A stretch of 5,448 nt of DNA from an uncultured Actinomycetes bacterium. Lineage in GTDB: Bacteria; Actinomycetota; Acidimicrobiia; Acidimicrobiales; Ilumatobacteraceae. The position numbers were made by a program, and so were the translations under genes. The stretch spans positions 1 through 5,448 of the forward strand of contig CAIYHK010000215.1 in NCBI GenBank assembly GCA_903925985.1, read 5' to 3'. Numbering within the stretch: the first letter of the stretch is position 1; every line of letters starts with the position of its first letter. This document shows, piece after piece, positions 1-5,448 of this stretch. The notes under the pieces were generated by a model that saw only the letters and a program-made list of their open reading frames with translations, was not told the DNA's origin and did no database searches.

Positions 1-372
1 ACCGGTGGGCGAGTAGTCGTACTTGGTTCAACCGGGCGCAACTTTGGAGCCGGAATGTCCGGTGGAATTGCGTATGTGCACGATGCCGATGGCTCATTCA
101 TTGACCGTGTGAACTACGAACTGGTTGATATTGAGGCATTACAAGATGACGATGTGAAATTCTTGCTTGACACAATCGGCCGCCATGTCGAGTACACAGG
201 CTCAGTGCTTGGCAGCGAAATGATCAAGAACTGGTCGAATGAGTGGTCAAAATTCCGCAAGGTGATGCCGCGTGACTACAAACGTGTCTTGCAAGTTCAA
301 GCCGAGGCCGCCGCAAATGGTCTAGACGAAGACCAGACCAACCACATGATCATGGAGGTGGCCCGTGGGTGA
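1..372 (+). CDS. gltB: Glutamate synthase (NADPH) large subunit, C-terminal fragment
   Basis: The frame is open from the first base and gives 123 residues to a TGA stop; the 5' part of the gene (about 1,400 codons in a usual gltB) lies outside the window. The first codons read GRVVVLGSTGRNFGAGMSGG, the conserved end of the GXGXG beta-helix domain of GltB, followed by IAYV. In the holoenzyme this subunit takes ammonia from glutamine and passes it through a tunnel to 2-oxoglutarate bound at the FMN/[3Fe-4S] site; the beta-helix domain is structural. The remaining roughly 100 residues match the usual tail, which contains a short helical segment with WSKFRKVMP and YKRVL. The ATG at 55 lies inside the conserved motif and is not a start. 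The stop overlaps the start of gltD, so the two are almost certainly co-transcribed and translationally coupled. Confidence 0.96.
   Translation, partial: TGGRVVVLGSTGRNFGAGMSGGIAYVHDADGSFIDRVNYELVDIEALQDDDVKFLLDTIGRHVEYTGSVLGSEMIKNWSNEWSKFRKVMPRDYKRVLQVQAEAAANGLDEDQTNHMIMEVARG
354..358 (+). promoter_or_regulatory. Ribosome binding site of gltD
   Basis: GGAGG sits inside the last codons of gltB, six bases before the GTG at 365. This strong Shine-Dalgarno match decides the start of gltD: no other start codon nearby has such a site at proper spacing, and the protein made from it has the expected N-terminus for the family. Confidence 0.8.
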
Positions 373-1816
373 GCCAACTGGGTTTCTTAAATGGAAGCGT
401 GAGAGTCCGACACGTCGCTCTGTACCAGTTCGGTTGCGCGACTGGAAAGAGGTCTATGAGGACTTCAGTCACGACACCTTGAAGCATCAAGCCGGGCGTT
501 GCATGGACTGCGGTATTCCTTTTTGCAATAACGGTTGCCCGCTTGGAAACTTGATTCCTGATTGGAATGACCTTGTTTATAGGGGTAACTGGCGTGAAGC
601 AATCGAGCGCCTTCATGCGACCAACAACTTTCCAGAGTTCACGGGTCGCCTGTGTCCGGCACCGTGTGAGTCAGCATGCGTGCTTGGAATCAACCAAGAT
701 CCCGTTTCGATCAAACAAGTTGAAGTCGAAATTATTGACTACGCGTGGGAACAGGGCTGGGTCACTCCCGTCTTGCCAACGGTTAAATCCGGCAAACGAG
801 TCGCGGTAATTGGTTCTGGTCCGGCTGGTCTTGCCGTTGCGCAGCAACTCACTCGTGCTGGTCATGACGTCGTGGTTCTCGAACGCTCGGATCGAATCGG
901 TGGACTCCTGCGTTATGGAATTCCGGAATTCAAAATGGAGAAGCGGCATGTCGATCGCCGCGTCGATCAAATGAAAGCCGAAGGCACCGAGTTCCGTGTT
1001 AACGCCGTTGTTGGTGACGAGGTTGACATCGATGTACTGCGTGCATCACATGACGCGGTAGTTCTTGCTTGTGGGGCAACAGCATGGCGTGATCTTGGTG
1101 TGCCAGGACGCGAGCTCAACGGAATCCATCAAGCCATGGAGTACCTGCCAATTGCGAACCGTGTGCAAGAAGGCGACTTCTCGGATTTTGCCATTGATGC
1201 CCACGACAAACACGTGGTGATCATTGGTGGTGGTGACACTGGTGCTGACTGTCTCGGTACGGCTCATCGTCAGGGAGCGAAGTCCGTAACTCAGCTTGAG
1301 ATCATGCCCCGCCCGCCTGAAGAGCGTTCGTCAAACAATCCATGGCCGCAATACTCAATGGTCTATCGAACTTCTTCTGCTCACGAAGAGGGTGGCGAGC
1401 GCGTCTATAGCGTGAACACCGAACGTTTTGTCGATGACGGTAACGGTAACGTTCGTGGCTTGCTCATTCACGAAGTGGAATTGGTCGATGGAAAATTCCA
1501 AAAAGTGGAGGGAACCGATCAAGAACTGCCAGCCGACCTGGTGTTCTTGGCCCTTGGCTTCGTTGGGCCCGAGCGTGGCTCGTGGCTCGATCAACTAGGT
1601 GTGGATTTTGATGCGCGCGGCAATGTTGAGCGCGATGACAACTACATGTCAAGTGTGCCTGGAGTATTTGTTGCTGGCGACATGGGTCGTGGGCAGAGTT
1701 TGATCGTGTGGGCCATCGCCGAGGGGCGCGCCTGTGCCGCCGGTGTTGACTCTTGGTTGATGGGTGTAACCGACTTGCCGGCACCAATTCCACCGACTGC
1801 GCGACCACTGGTTTAG
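365..1816 (+). CDS. gltD: Glutamate synthase (NADPH) small subunit
   Basis: GltD is the FAD and NADPH-binding subunit that passes electrons from NADPH to GltB for reductive synthesis of glutamate from glutamine and 2-oxoglutarate in the cytoplasm. The product is 483 residues, close to the usual 470-490. The N-terminal Fe-S region has cysteines at 46, 49, 54 and 58 (CMDCGIPFCNNGC) and a second set at 97, 101 and 105 (CPAPCESAC), as expected for the two [4Fe-4S] clusters. The FAD-binding Rossmann motif GSGPAG is at 150-155, the second (NADPH) motif GGGDTG at 288-293, and the C-terminal flavin motif GVFVAGDMGRGQSLIVWAI at 433-451. The GTG start overlaps the end of gltB by 8 bases and follows a GGAGG site. 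No truncation or frameshift is seen. Related proteins with this fold include dihydropyrimidine dehydrogenase subunits, but the gltB partner settles the identity. Confidence 0.97.
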   Translation: MGEPTGFLKWKRESPTRRSVPVRLRDWKEVYEDFSHDTLKHQAGRCMDCGIPFCNNGCPLGNLIPDWNDLVYRGNWREAIERLHATNNFPEFTGRLCPAPCESACVLGINQDPVSIKQVEVEIIDYAWEQGWVTPVLPTVKSGKRVAVIGSGPAGLAVAQQLTRAGHDVVVLERSDRIGGLLRYGIPEFKMEKRHVDRRVDQMKAEGTEFRVNAVVGDEVDIDVLRASHDAVVLACGATAWRDLGVPGRELNGIHQAMEYLPIANRVQEGDFSDFAIDAHDKHVVIIGGGDTGADCLGTAHRQGAKSVTQLEIMPRPPEERSSNNPWPQYSMVYRTSSAHEEGGERVYSVNTERFVDDGNGNVRGLLIHEVELVDGKFQKVEGTDQELPADLVFLALGFVGPERGSWLDQLGVDFDARGNVERDDNYMSSVPGVFVAGDMGRGQSLIVWAIAEGRACAAGVDSWLMGVTDLPAPIPPTARPLV

Positions 1817-2569
1817 TTATTGCCCGATTGGCAACCCGCCATCGACACGAACAATCGCTCCACTTACAAAAGATGACTGCGGACTCGCAAGGAATAATGC
1901 GGCAGGGATGATCTCAACGGGATTGCCTGGACGACCAATTGCTGAAGGAGTGCTGTTGCGTTGATCTTCGGGCCATGCATCTGAGATATCGGTGAGAAAT
2001 GGCCCAGGAGAAAGTGTGTTCACCCTGACCTTGGGGCCGTATTCAGCGGCAAGTGAACGAGTCATTGCATTGAGTGCAGCTTTTGCACTGCCATAAGGGA
2101 CGATCATTGGCGTGGGCATCAGCGATCCGGATGACGTGACATTGATAATGATGCCACCGTCGGAGTCGGCCATGCGTTTGGCAACTCTGGATGCAAGACG
2201 AAATGGACCCTTGAAGTTGAGTCCGATTACCGAATCAAAGAGTTGCTCGTTTACCTCGTGGCTCGGCATTGCCGGACTCATGCCTGCATTGTTGACAAGA
2301 ATGTCTATGCGTCCCCATTCGGCATAAACCTTTTCGATCATTGAATCAATGGAGTCCCACTTGGCTGCATGTAGCGAAATTGCCATTGCGCGGCGACCGA
2401 GTGCACGAACTTCGTCGGCTACTTTCTCGCAGTTTTCAAGTTTGCGGCTTGCGATAACGCAGTCGGCGCCCCGTTCGGCAAACGCTTTAACCATCTGGTA
2501 TCCCAGACCGCGGCTTCCACCAGTTACCAGTGCGATTTTGCCCGTGAGATCGAAATATGGATCGAGCAT
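1817..2569 (-). CDS. SDR family NAD(P)-dependent oxidoreductase
   Basis: This is a complete classical short-chain dehydrogenase/reductase of 250 residues. The cofactor motif TGGSRGLG is at 16-23, NNAG at 93-96, and the catalytic tetrad is Asn118, Ser146, Tyr159 and Lys163 (YGSAK); PG follows at 188-189. Arg20 in the glycine-rich loop and Arg42 after the second strand favour NADP(H) over NAD(H), which is inference. The Asp usually found after the third strand, against the adenine ring, is replaced by His67 in SLHAAKW. I recall a similar His variant in actinobacterial SDRs, without being able to check it here. The overall pattern resembles proteins annotated as gluconate 5-dehydrogenase or glucose 1-dehydrogenase, but substrate cannot be assigned. 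There is no signal peptide. The ATG at 2569 follows a GGGGG site. The gene converges on gltD with abutting stop codons and diverges from the LysM gene, so it is probably transcribed alone. Confidence 0.93.
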   Translation of the reverse strand: MLDPYFDLTGKIALVTGGSRGLGYQMVKAFAERGADCVIASRKLENCEKVADEVRALGRRAMAISLHAAKWDSIDSMIEKVYAEWGRIDILVNNAGMSPAMPSHEVNEQLFDSVIGLNFKGPFRLASRVAKRMADSDGGIIINVTSSGSLMPTPMIVPYGSAKAALNAMTRSLAAEYGPKVRVNTLSPGPFLTDISDAWPEDQRNSTPSAIGRPGNPVEIIPAALFLASPQSSFVSGAIVRVDGGLPIGQ

Positions 2570-2573
2570 TGTT

Positions 2574-2578
2574 CCCCC
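2574..2578 (-). promoter_or_regulatory. Ribosome binding site of the SDR gene
   Basis: On the minus strand GGGGG is followed by AACA and the ATG at 2569. The spacing of four bases is short but workable, and this G-rich run supports the chosen start. The next in-frame methionine (Met26) lies beyond the cofactor-binding motif, so it cannot be the start. Confidence 0.5.
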
Positions 2579-2584
2579 AAGTTG

Positions 2585-2590
2585 ATTATC
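2585..2590 (-). promoter_or_regulatory. Possible -10 element of the SDR gene
   Basis: GATAAT on the minus strand matches TATAAT at five of six positions and lies 15 bases before the SDR start codon. Starting transcription about seven bases downstream would leave a short leader that includes the GGGGG site only partly or at its very edge. No convincing -35 hexamer is seen about 17 bases further upstream (GGGCTT there). Weak evidence. Confidence 0.3.
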
Positions 2591-2632
2591 GGAATTCAGT
2601 TACCCTGAAGCCCTTGTATCGAGACTATTCAG

Positions 2633-2645
2633 TAGAATTGCTGAG
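2633..2645 (+). promoter_or_regulatory. Candidate leaderless promoter (-10 TAGAAT) of the LysM-CapA operon
   Basis: TAGAAT at 2633-2638 matches the -10 consensus at five of six positions. Exactly seven bases (TGCTGAG) separate it from the ATG at 2646, which puts the expected transcription start on the first base of the start codon. There is no Shine-Dalgarno sequence before this ATG. This spacing together with the missing ribosome site is the signature of leaderless genes, which are common in Actinobacteria. No good -35 is seen at standard spacing; TTGTAT at 2614-2619 is too close (13 bases). Confidence 0.5.
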
Positions 2646-3227
2646 ATGAAACGCGCCGAGAGAGTCTTGACTGCTGTGGCAGTGATGGCGCTTCTGGGAG
2701 CTTGCGGTTCTACTACTACCACGGTGCGCACCACGGTAGTTCCGATTGGTCCGACTGCATTTGCAACCATCCCGCCAGTGCAACCAACCAATCCCGCTGA
2801 CGTAACAACCCTGCCGCCAGACGCTTATGGCGAGGAACAGACCTACACAGTGAAGTCTGGGGATGCACCGATCAAGGTGGCAGAAGCGTATGGAGTTTCG
2901 CTCGCAGACTTGATCGCCTACAACGGCTGGATTAGCGCCAGTGAATTTCCACTTCCTGGTACCGAGATAAAGATTCCACCAAATGCCACCAAGGGTGGAG
3001 GGTCGACCCAAACAACCACTGCAACCGGCGAAACACTGCCAGCAAATAGTGGATGTGGCAGTCGCCCTGCGGGTTTGTATGTGGTCTCAAGCGGTGACAG
3101 CCTCAGTCTGATTGCCACCAAATTCTGTGTGAAAATGTCGTCATTGTTGGCAGCTAACGGATGGTCGGACACGAGCCAAGTGATCTATCCAGGGATGACG
3201 ATCGCTATTCCACCGGCGAATTCCTGA
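2646..3227 (+). CDS. Lipoprotein with two LysM domains
   Basis: The product is a 193-residue predicted lipoprotein. Positive residues at 2, 3 and 6 precede a short hydrophobic stretch and the lipobox LGAC (residues 17-20, Cys20 lipidated). A Thr/Pro-rich linker follows to about residue 63. LysM 1 spans about 66-111 (begins YTVKSGD, ends IKIPP) and LysM 2 about 144-190 (begins YVVSSGD, ends IAIPP); both contain NGW. LysM domains bind N-acetylglucosamine-containing polymers, mainly peptidoglycan. LysM 1 is the more degenerate, with APIKVA where SLSxIA is usual. Cys137 and Cys161 flank the start of LysM 2 and may form a disulfide. No enzyme domain is present, so it is probably a wall-binding or scaffold protein anchored to the outer face of the membrane. 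It lies 8 bases before the CapA-family gene, which indicates an operon. Only one start is plausible, the ATG at 2646. Confidence 0.9.
   Translation: MKRAERVLTAVAVMALLGACGSTTTTVRTTVVPIGPTAFATIPPVQPTNPADVTTLPPDAYGEEQTYTVKSGDAPIKVAEAYGVSLADLIAYNGWISASEFPLPGTEIKIPPNATKGGGSTQTTTATGETLPANSGCGSRPAGLYVVSSGDSLSLIATKFCVKMSSLLAANGWSDTSQVIYPGMTIAIPPANS
2715..2740 (+). repeat. Imperfect 26-bp dyad inside the LysM gene
   Basis: The two 13-base arms pair at 11 positions. The core GGTGCGCACC (2723-2732) is a perfect palindrome, two mismatched pairs follow, then ACTACC (2715-2720) pairs with GGTAGT (2735-2740). ACCACGGT also occurs as a direct repeat at 2718-2725 and 2730-2737. It encodes part of the Thr/Val linker just after the lipobox, so the symmetry may be a by-product of repeated Thr codons. 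Regulatory function is not shown. Confidence 0.45.
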
Positions 3228-3235
3228 GTTACCGG

Positions 3236-4387
3236 ATGCGCCAATCACCATTCCGAATTGGTGTTGCAACGCTTGCACTTGCCTTGGCCGCTTGTGGTTC
3301 ATCAGGCGCCAGCGACAATGAATCAGCTTCCACCACGGCTGCTTCAACAACCACGGTTGCAACCACCACAACAACCGAACCCAAGCCCACAGGGTTTTCA
3401 ATGGCTTTCACTGGCGACGTGCTGATTCACTCTTATGTCTGGGAAGAAGCGCGAGATTACGCAGCCGGTAACGGGTATGACTTTGCTCCGATGTTTGCTG
3501 AGATCAAGCCGATTCTTCAGACCGTTGACCTTGCGATCTGTCACCTCGAGGTTCCGATTGCTCCCGCAGGGGAGGAGCCCCAGACGTTTCCGTTTTATGC
3601 CGCGCCCGTAGAGCTAGTTGCGGGTCTTAAGTGGGCTGGATACGAACGATGCTCAACAGCCAGCAACCACACTATTGACCAAGGCATTGCTGGTGTTGAG
3701 GCGACCATCGCAGCATTCAAGGCGAACAAACTCGGCCAAAGCGGTATGGCAAGTACTCCTGCTGATATTGAACCCAAAGTTTTCAAGGTCAATGGATTCA
3801 AGGTAACTCACCTGTCCTATACGTGGGGCTACAACGGCATCGACATGCCCAATGGTGAAAATTGGCGCTCTGCGTTAATCAATGCTGACCGCATCATTGA
3901 AGACGCAACTAAAGCGCGAGCCATGGGCGCGCAGTTTGTCGTCGTCAGTATGCATTGGGGCTCAGAACCACTGCATGAGATAACCCGCTATCAACGTGAG
4001 AATGCTGAGGCCATCACTGCCTCAGGTGCTGTTGACTTAATTGTTGGACATCACTCGCACGTACTGCAGCCAATCGAGCAAGTCAATGGTGTGTGGACTG
4101 TGTTTGGTCTCGGAAACATTCTCAGCAGTCACCCAACTCGCGAGTTCTTTCCACCCGAGTCACAAGACGGTGCAGTCGTCACGGTCAATGTGGAATTTGG
4201 AATGAACGGTAAGCCAATCGTTGGACGCCCAGTGGTTTACCCGACATGGGTTGACAAAAACGATGGCTATGTGATCCGCGATGTGGGTTCTGGCCTATTC
4301 AACCCAAACACCTCGTCAAGCCTTCGACAAGCTCTCCAAGTTTCGCTTGATCGCTCACGTAAGTACGTGGGTGATTTCATACCTTGA
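3236..4387 (+). CDS. CapA family lipoprotein (PGA_cap, metallophosphoesterase-like fold)
   Basis: From the ATG at 3236 the product is 383 residues: a signal peptide ending in the lipobox LAAC (17-20, Cys20), a Thr-rich stalk at about 31-52, then a CapA domain of the poly-gamma-glutamate capsule synthesis family (PF09587). Visible motifs are FTGDV (58-62, Asp61), CHLEVP (102-107), TASNH (141-145, Asn144 and His145), MHWGSE (239-244), GHHSHVLQP (271-279) and GLGN (291-294). These are the likely metal and catalytic residues of this calcineurin-like fold. The residue usually Asn in the NLE motif is His103. Bacillus CapA takes part in poly-gamma-glutamate capsule making or anchoring, but the homologues are widespread and mostly uncharacterised, and no capB or capC gene is nearby. 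The start places the signal peptide at the N-terminus. It lies 8 bases after the LysM stop without a clear ribosome site, which suggests translational coupling. Confidence 0.92.
   Translation: MRQSPFRIGVATLALALAACGSSGASDNESASTTAASTTTVATTTTTEPKPTGFSMAFTGDVLIHSYVWEEARDYAAGNGYDFAPMFAEIKPILQTVDLAICHLEVPIAPAGEEPQTFPFYAAPVELVAGLKWAGYERCSTASNHTIDQGIAGVEATIAAFKANKLGQSGMASTPADIEPKVFKVNGFKVTHLSYTWGYNGIDMPNGENWRSALINADRIIEDATKARAMGAQFVVVSMHWGSEPLHEITRYQRENAEAITASGAVDLIVGHHSHVLQPIEQVNGVWTVFGLGNILSSHPTREFFPPESQDGAVVTVNVEFGMNGKPIVGRPVVYPTWVDKNDGYVIRDVGSGLFNPNTSSSLRQALQVSLDRSRKYVGDFIP
4350..4375 (+). terminator. Hairpin at the 3' end of the CapA gene, possible terminator
   Basis: In the plus-strand transcript, 4350-4360 pairs with 4365-4375 in an 11-bp stem around the loop AAGU, with two G-U pairs (4353-4372 and 4355-4370) and no mismatch. 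In the opposite transcript those two pairs become A-C mismatches, so the structure favours the plus strand. A short run TTT at 4375-4377 and a TTTT at 4390-4393 follow, but there is no proper U-tract directly after the stem. It overlaps the last codons of the gene (residues 372-380). A stem of this kind could arise by chance once in a window this size. Confidence 0.3.
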
Positions 4388-4394
4388 TCTTTTG

Positions 4395-4404
4395 CGACTA
4401 GTCG
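4395..4404. repeat. 10-bp perfect palindrome between convergent genes
   Basis: CGACTAGTCG is a perfect palindrome that includes the stop codon of the minus-strand SGNH gene. It has no loop, so it makes a poor RNA hairpin. It could be a protein site or chance. Confidence 0.3.
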
Positions 4405-5448
4405 GCACGCGGTCTCAGCGTTGACAACAATTGTCTAACTACAGGTGTCAACCAATCCATGAATGTGTTGGAGACATGATGTGAATCGCGATAGACGAGG
4501 ATGTCGCCGACCACTACCGGGCAGGCAGTTGGGGTGCACAACCACTTGCGTGGCTCAATGAGTCCAACTTTGGCCGTGCGGGTGATTCTCCGTATAACTG
4601 AGTCAATTTCCCCATAGTCGGGGTCATTTGGATCGGGTGCACAGACTCCGATGTTGAGTCGGTTGGCGGATACGCAAGAGGGAACAGAATCGGGAGGATC
4701 TGGAGTATCAGCGATAACAACAGGCTTGATGCCGTCTGCTTTGATACCACTCAATAGTGCAGGCAGTTTTTCTTGCCACTGAGCAGTAGTGATCGGTGCC
4801 TGAGTAGATGATTCAAGGATTCCGTAGTACTGGCTCATAAAAACTATGGCCACATTTTGCTCGCGGAGGTATTCGCGGACTGATTCACGCCAAGGTTGGC
4901 AGTGTCTAAATATCGAATCATCGGTTCGGTTGTAGGTCTCAACGTCAAGAAACGGGCAGCCACCTTGGGTCAAAGACAGCAGACGCCATTTGCGTTGCTT
5001 TGCGATTGAGTCGAGCGCAACAAACCACTGGGCGGCGTGAGAGTCACCCCAAAGAGCAACTGTCACCGAGCCATTTGGGTCACCGAACACACAATCACGT
5101 CGCACTTCAGAGTCGTAGTAGACATGGCAACCGTTTTCATAGATGGCACTCGTGTCAGTAGTGGCATTTAGAAGTGAAGGGCGCACATTGTCTGGTACCA
5201 CCGAATTTGGTTCGGCGGCAACGATCGCATCCAGTGGCTTGGTTTCGGCCATTGAAATAAAGGTGGGCTTAGGTTTTGGTGCGGTGGTGCTGGTTGTCGG
5301 CTCTGTGGTCGTGGTGGCAGGAAGGGTGGGCACGGTAGCAATAACGCCAGTTGAGATGTTGGGTTCGTGATTGTGTAACGCGACACCAGCTCCGATGCCG
5401 GTCAAAACTAGTGAGGCACCCACCACAAGCGATACGGCCGAGCGGCTG
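4398..5448 (-). CDS. Acyltransferase family protein, C-terminal SGNH domain, 5' part missing
   Basis: The frame is open to the window edge and gives 349 residues to a TAG stop. A hydrophobic segment at about 4-24 (counted from the first codon in the window) is probably the last helix of an acyltransferase-3 membrane domain. A Thr/Pro/Lys linker (about 44-61) leads into an SGNH hydrolase domain. It shows GDSH (134-137, catalytic Ser136), QGGCPF (161-166) and, near the end, YRDSHH (319-324), carrying Asp321 and His324 or His323 of the catalytic set. Eight cysteines occur as close pairs (107/119, 164/183, 258/269, 304/309), fitting disulfides outside the cytoplasm. Known members, such as OafA-type proteins, transfer acetyl groups onto surface polysaccharides or peptidoglycan; the acceptor here is unknown. 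The GTG at 5426 lies within the hydrophobic segment, so a start there is unlikely. The gene converges on the CapA gene across 10 bases. Confidence 0.88.
   Translation of the reverse strand, partial: SRSAVSLVVGASLVLTGIGAGVALHNHEPNISTGVIATVPTLPATTTTEPTTSTTAPKPKPTFISMAETKPLDAIVAAEPNSVVPDNVRPSLLNATTDTSAIYENGCHVYYDSEVRRDCVFGDPNGSVTVALWGDSHAAQWFVALDSIAKQRKWRLLSLTQGGCPFLDVETYNRTDDSIFRHCQPWRESVREYLREQNVAIVFMSQYYGILESSTQAPITTAQWQEKLPALLSGIKADGIKPVVIADTPDPPDSVPSCVSANRLNIGVCAPDPNDPDYGEIDSVIRRITRTAKVGLIEPRKWLCTPTACPVVVGDILVYRDSHHVSNTFMDWLTPVVRQLLSTLRPRAD

Noticed and set aside
55..57. ATG as the start of a separate 105-residue protein
   Set aside because: The codon falls inside the conserved GltB C-terminal motif, and the upstream frame is open and matches GltB.
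1464..1808. Minus-strand open frame of 114 codons antisense to gltD
   Set aside because: Rich in Arg, His and Ser as expected for an antisense shadow of a conserved gene, with no motif or start context.
1820..1834. Stem TTGCC-CGATT-GGCAA as a terminator between gltD and the SDR gene
   Set aside because: Only five base pairs, no T-run on either strand, and it lies within the SDR coding sequence.
2625..3011. Minus-strand open frame of 128 codons antisense to the LysM gene
   Set aside because: Its composition is that of a shadow frame (rich in Arg, His, Cys and Trp) with no recognisable domain, and the plus strand has a clear lipoprotein.
3161..3235. Longer start of the CapA-family gene at ATG 3161
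   Set aside because: It would add 25 polar residues before the signal peptide and bury the lipobox, and it overlaps the end of the LysM gene by 67 bases. The ATG at 3236 gives a normal lipoprotein N-terminus.
3355..3364. Palindrome GGTTGCAACC in the CapA linker
   Set aside because: It sits in repetitive Thr/Val codons where such symmetry is expected by chance, and nothing else supports a site.
4423..4435. Stem GACAA-CAA-TTGTC as a terminator near the SGNH 3' end
   Set aside because: Short and AT-rich, with no following T-run on either strand, and inside coding sequence.
5424..5426. GTG as the true start of the SGNH gene
   Set aside because: The frame continues without a stop to the window edge, and the GTG lies inside a hydrophobic segment that looks like the last helix of a membrane acyltransferase.
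1..5448. A new defence, mobile or biosynthetic system
   Set aside because: All six genes fall into known families with intact motifs. I saw no nuclease, toxin, transposase, integrase, CRISPR-like repeats or unusual non-coding block.

Overview
The window reads as ordinary chromosome from a free-living bacterium, probably an actinobacterium. GC is moderate: a spot count of bases 3241-3300 gives 32/60. The clues are glutamate synthase genes in the actinobacterial gltB-gltD order, a candidate leaderless promoter, lipoproteins with Thr-rich stalks, and an acyltransferase-SGNH protein of the type common in Actinobacteria. An Acidimicrobiia-like lineage would fit the Thr-rich secreted proteins and the GC, but that placement is inference.

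Layout. Positions 1-372 (+) hold the last 123 codons of gltB, the large subunit of NADPH-dependent glutamate synthase. The complete small-subunit gene gltD (365-1816, +) overlaps it by 8 bases. Next, on the minus strand, is an SDR oxidoreductase (1817-2569) whose stop codon directly abuts the gltD stop. A 76-base divergent intergenic region (2570-2645) separates the SDR gene from a plus-strand pair: a two-LysM lipoprotein (2646-3227) and a CapA-family lipoprotein (3236-4387). A 3'-terminal gene fragment on the minus strand (4398-5448) converges on them. It encodes the last membrane helix, a Thr-rich linker and the SGNH domain of an acyltransferase. Its 5' end lies outside the window.

How the genes fit together. 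GltB and GltD form the GOGAT enzyme that makes glutamate from glutamine and 2-oxoglutarate. The SDR protein has all its catalytic residues, but its substrate cannot be read from sequence. The last three genes all encode envelope-facing proteins: a peptidoglycan-binding lipoprotein, a CapA-type predicted metal-dependent hydrolase tethered by lipid, and a membrane acyltransferase with an extracytoplasmic SGNH domain. They could form a small neighbourhood for modifying a cell-surface polymer, but only the two-gene LysM-CapA operon is well supported.

I saw no tRNA, rRNA, CRISPR array, insertion sequence or phage gene, and no stretch over 300 bases lacks a gene. I do not see a clearly new system here. 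The most useful leads are the candidate leaderless promoter, a hairpin at the end of the CapA gene, a dyad just inside the LysM gene, and the Asn-to-His change in the CapA active-site region.
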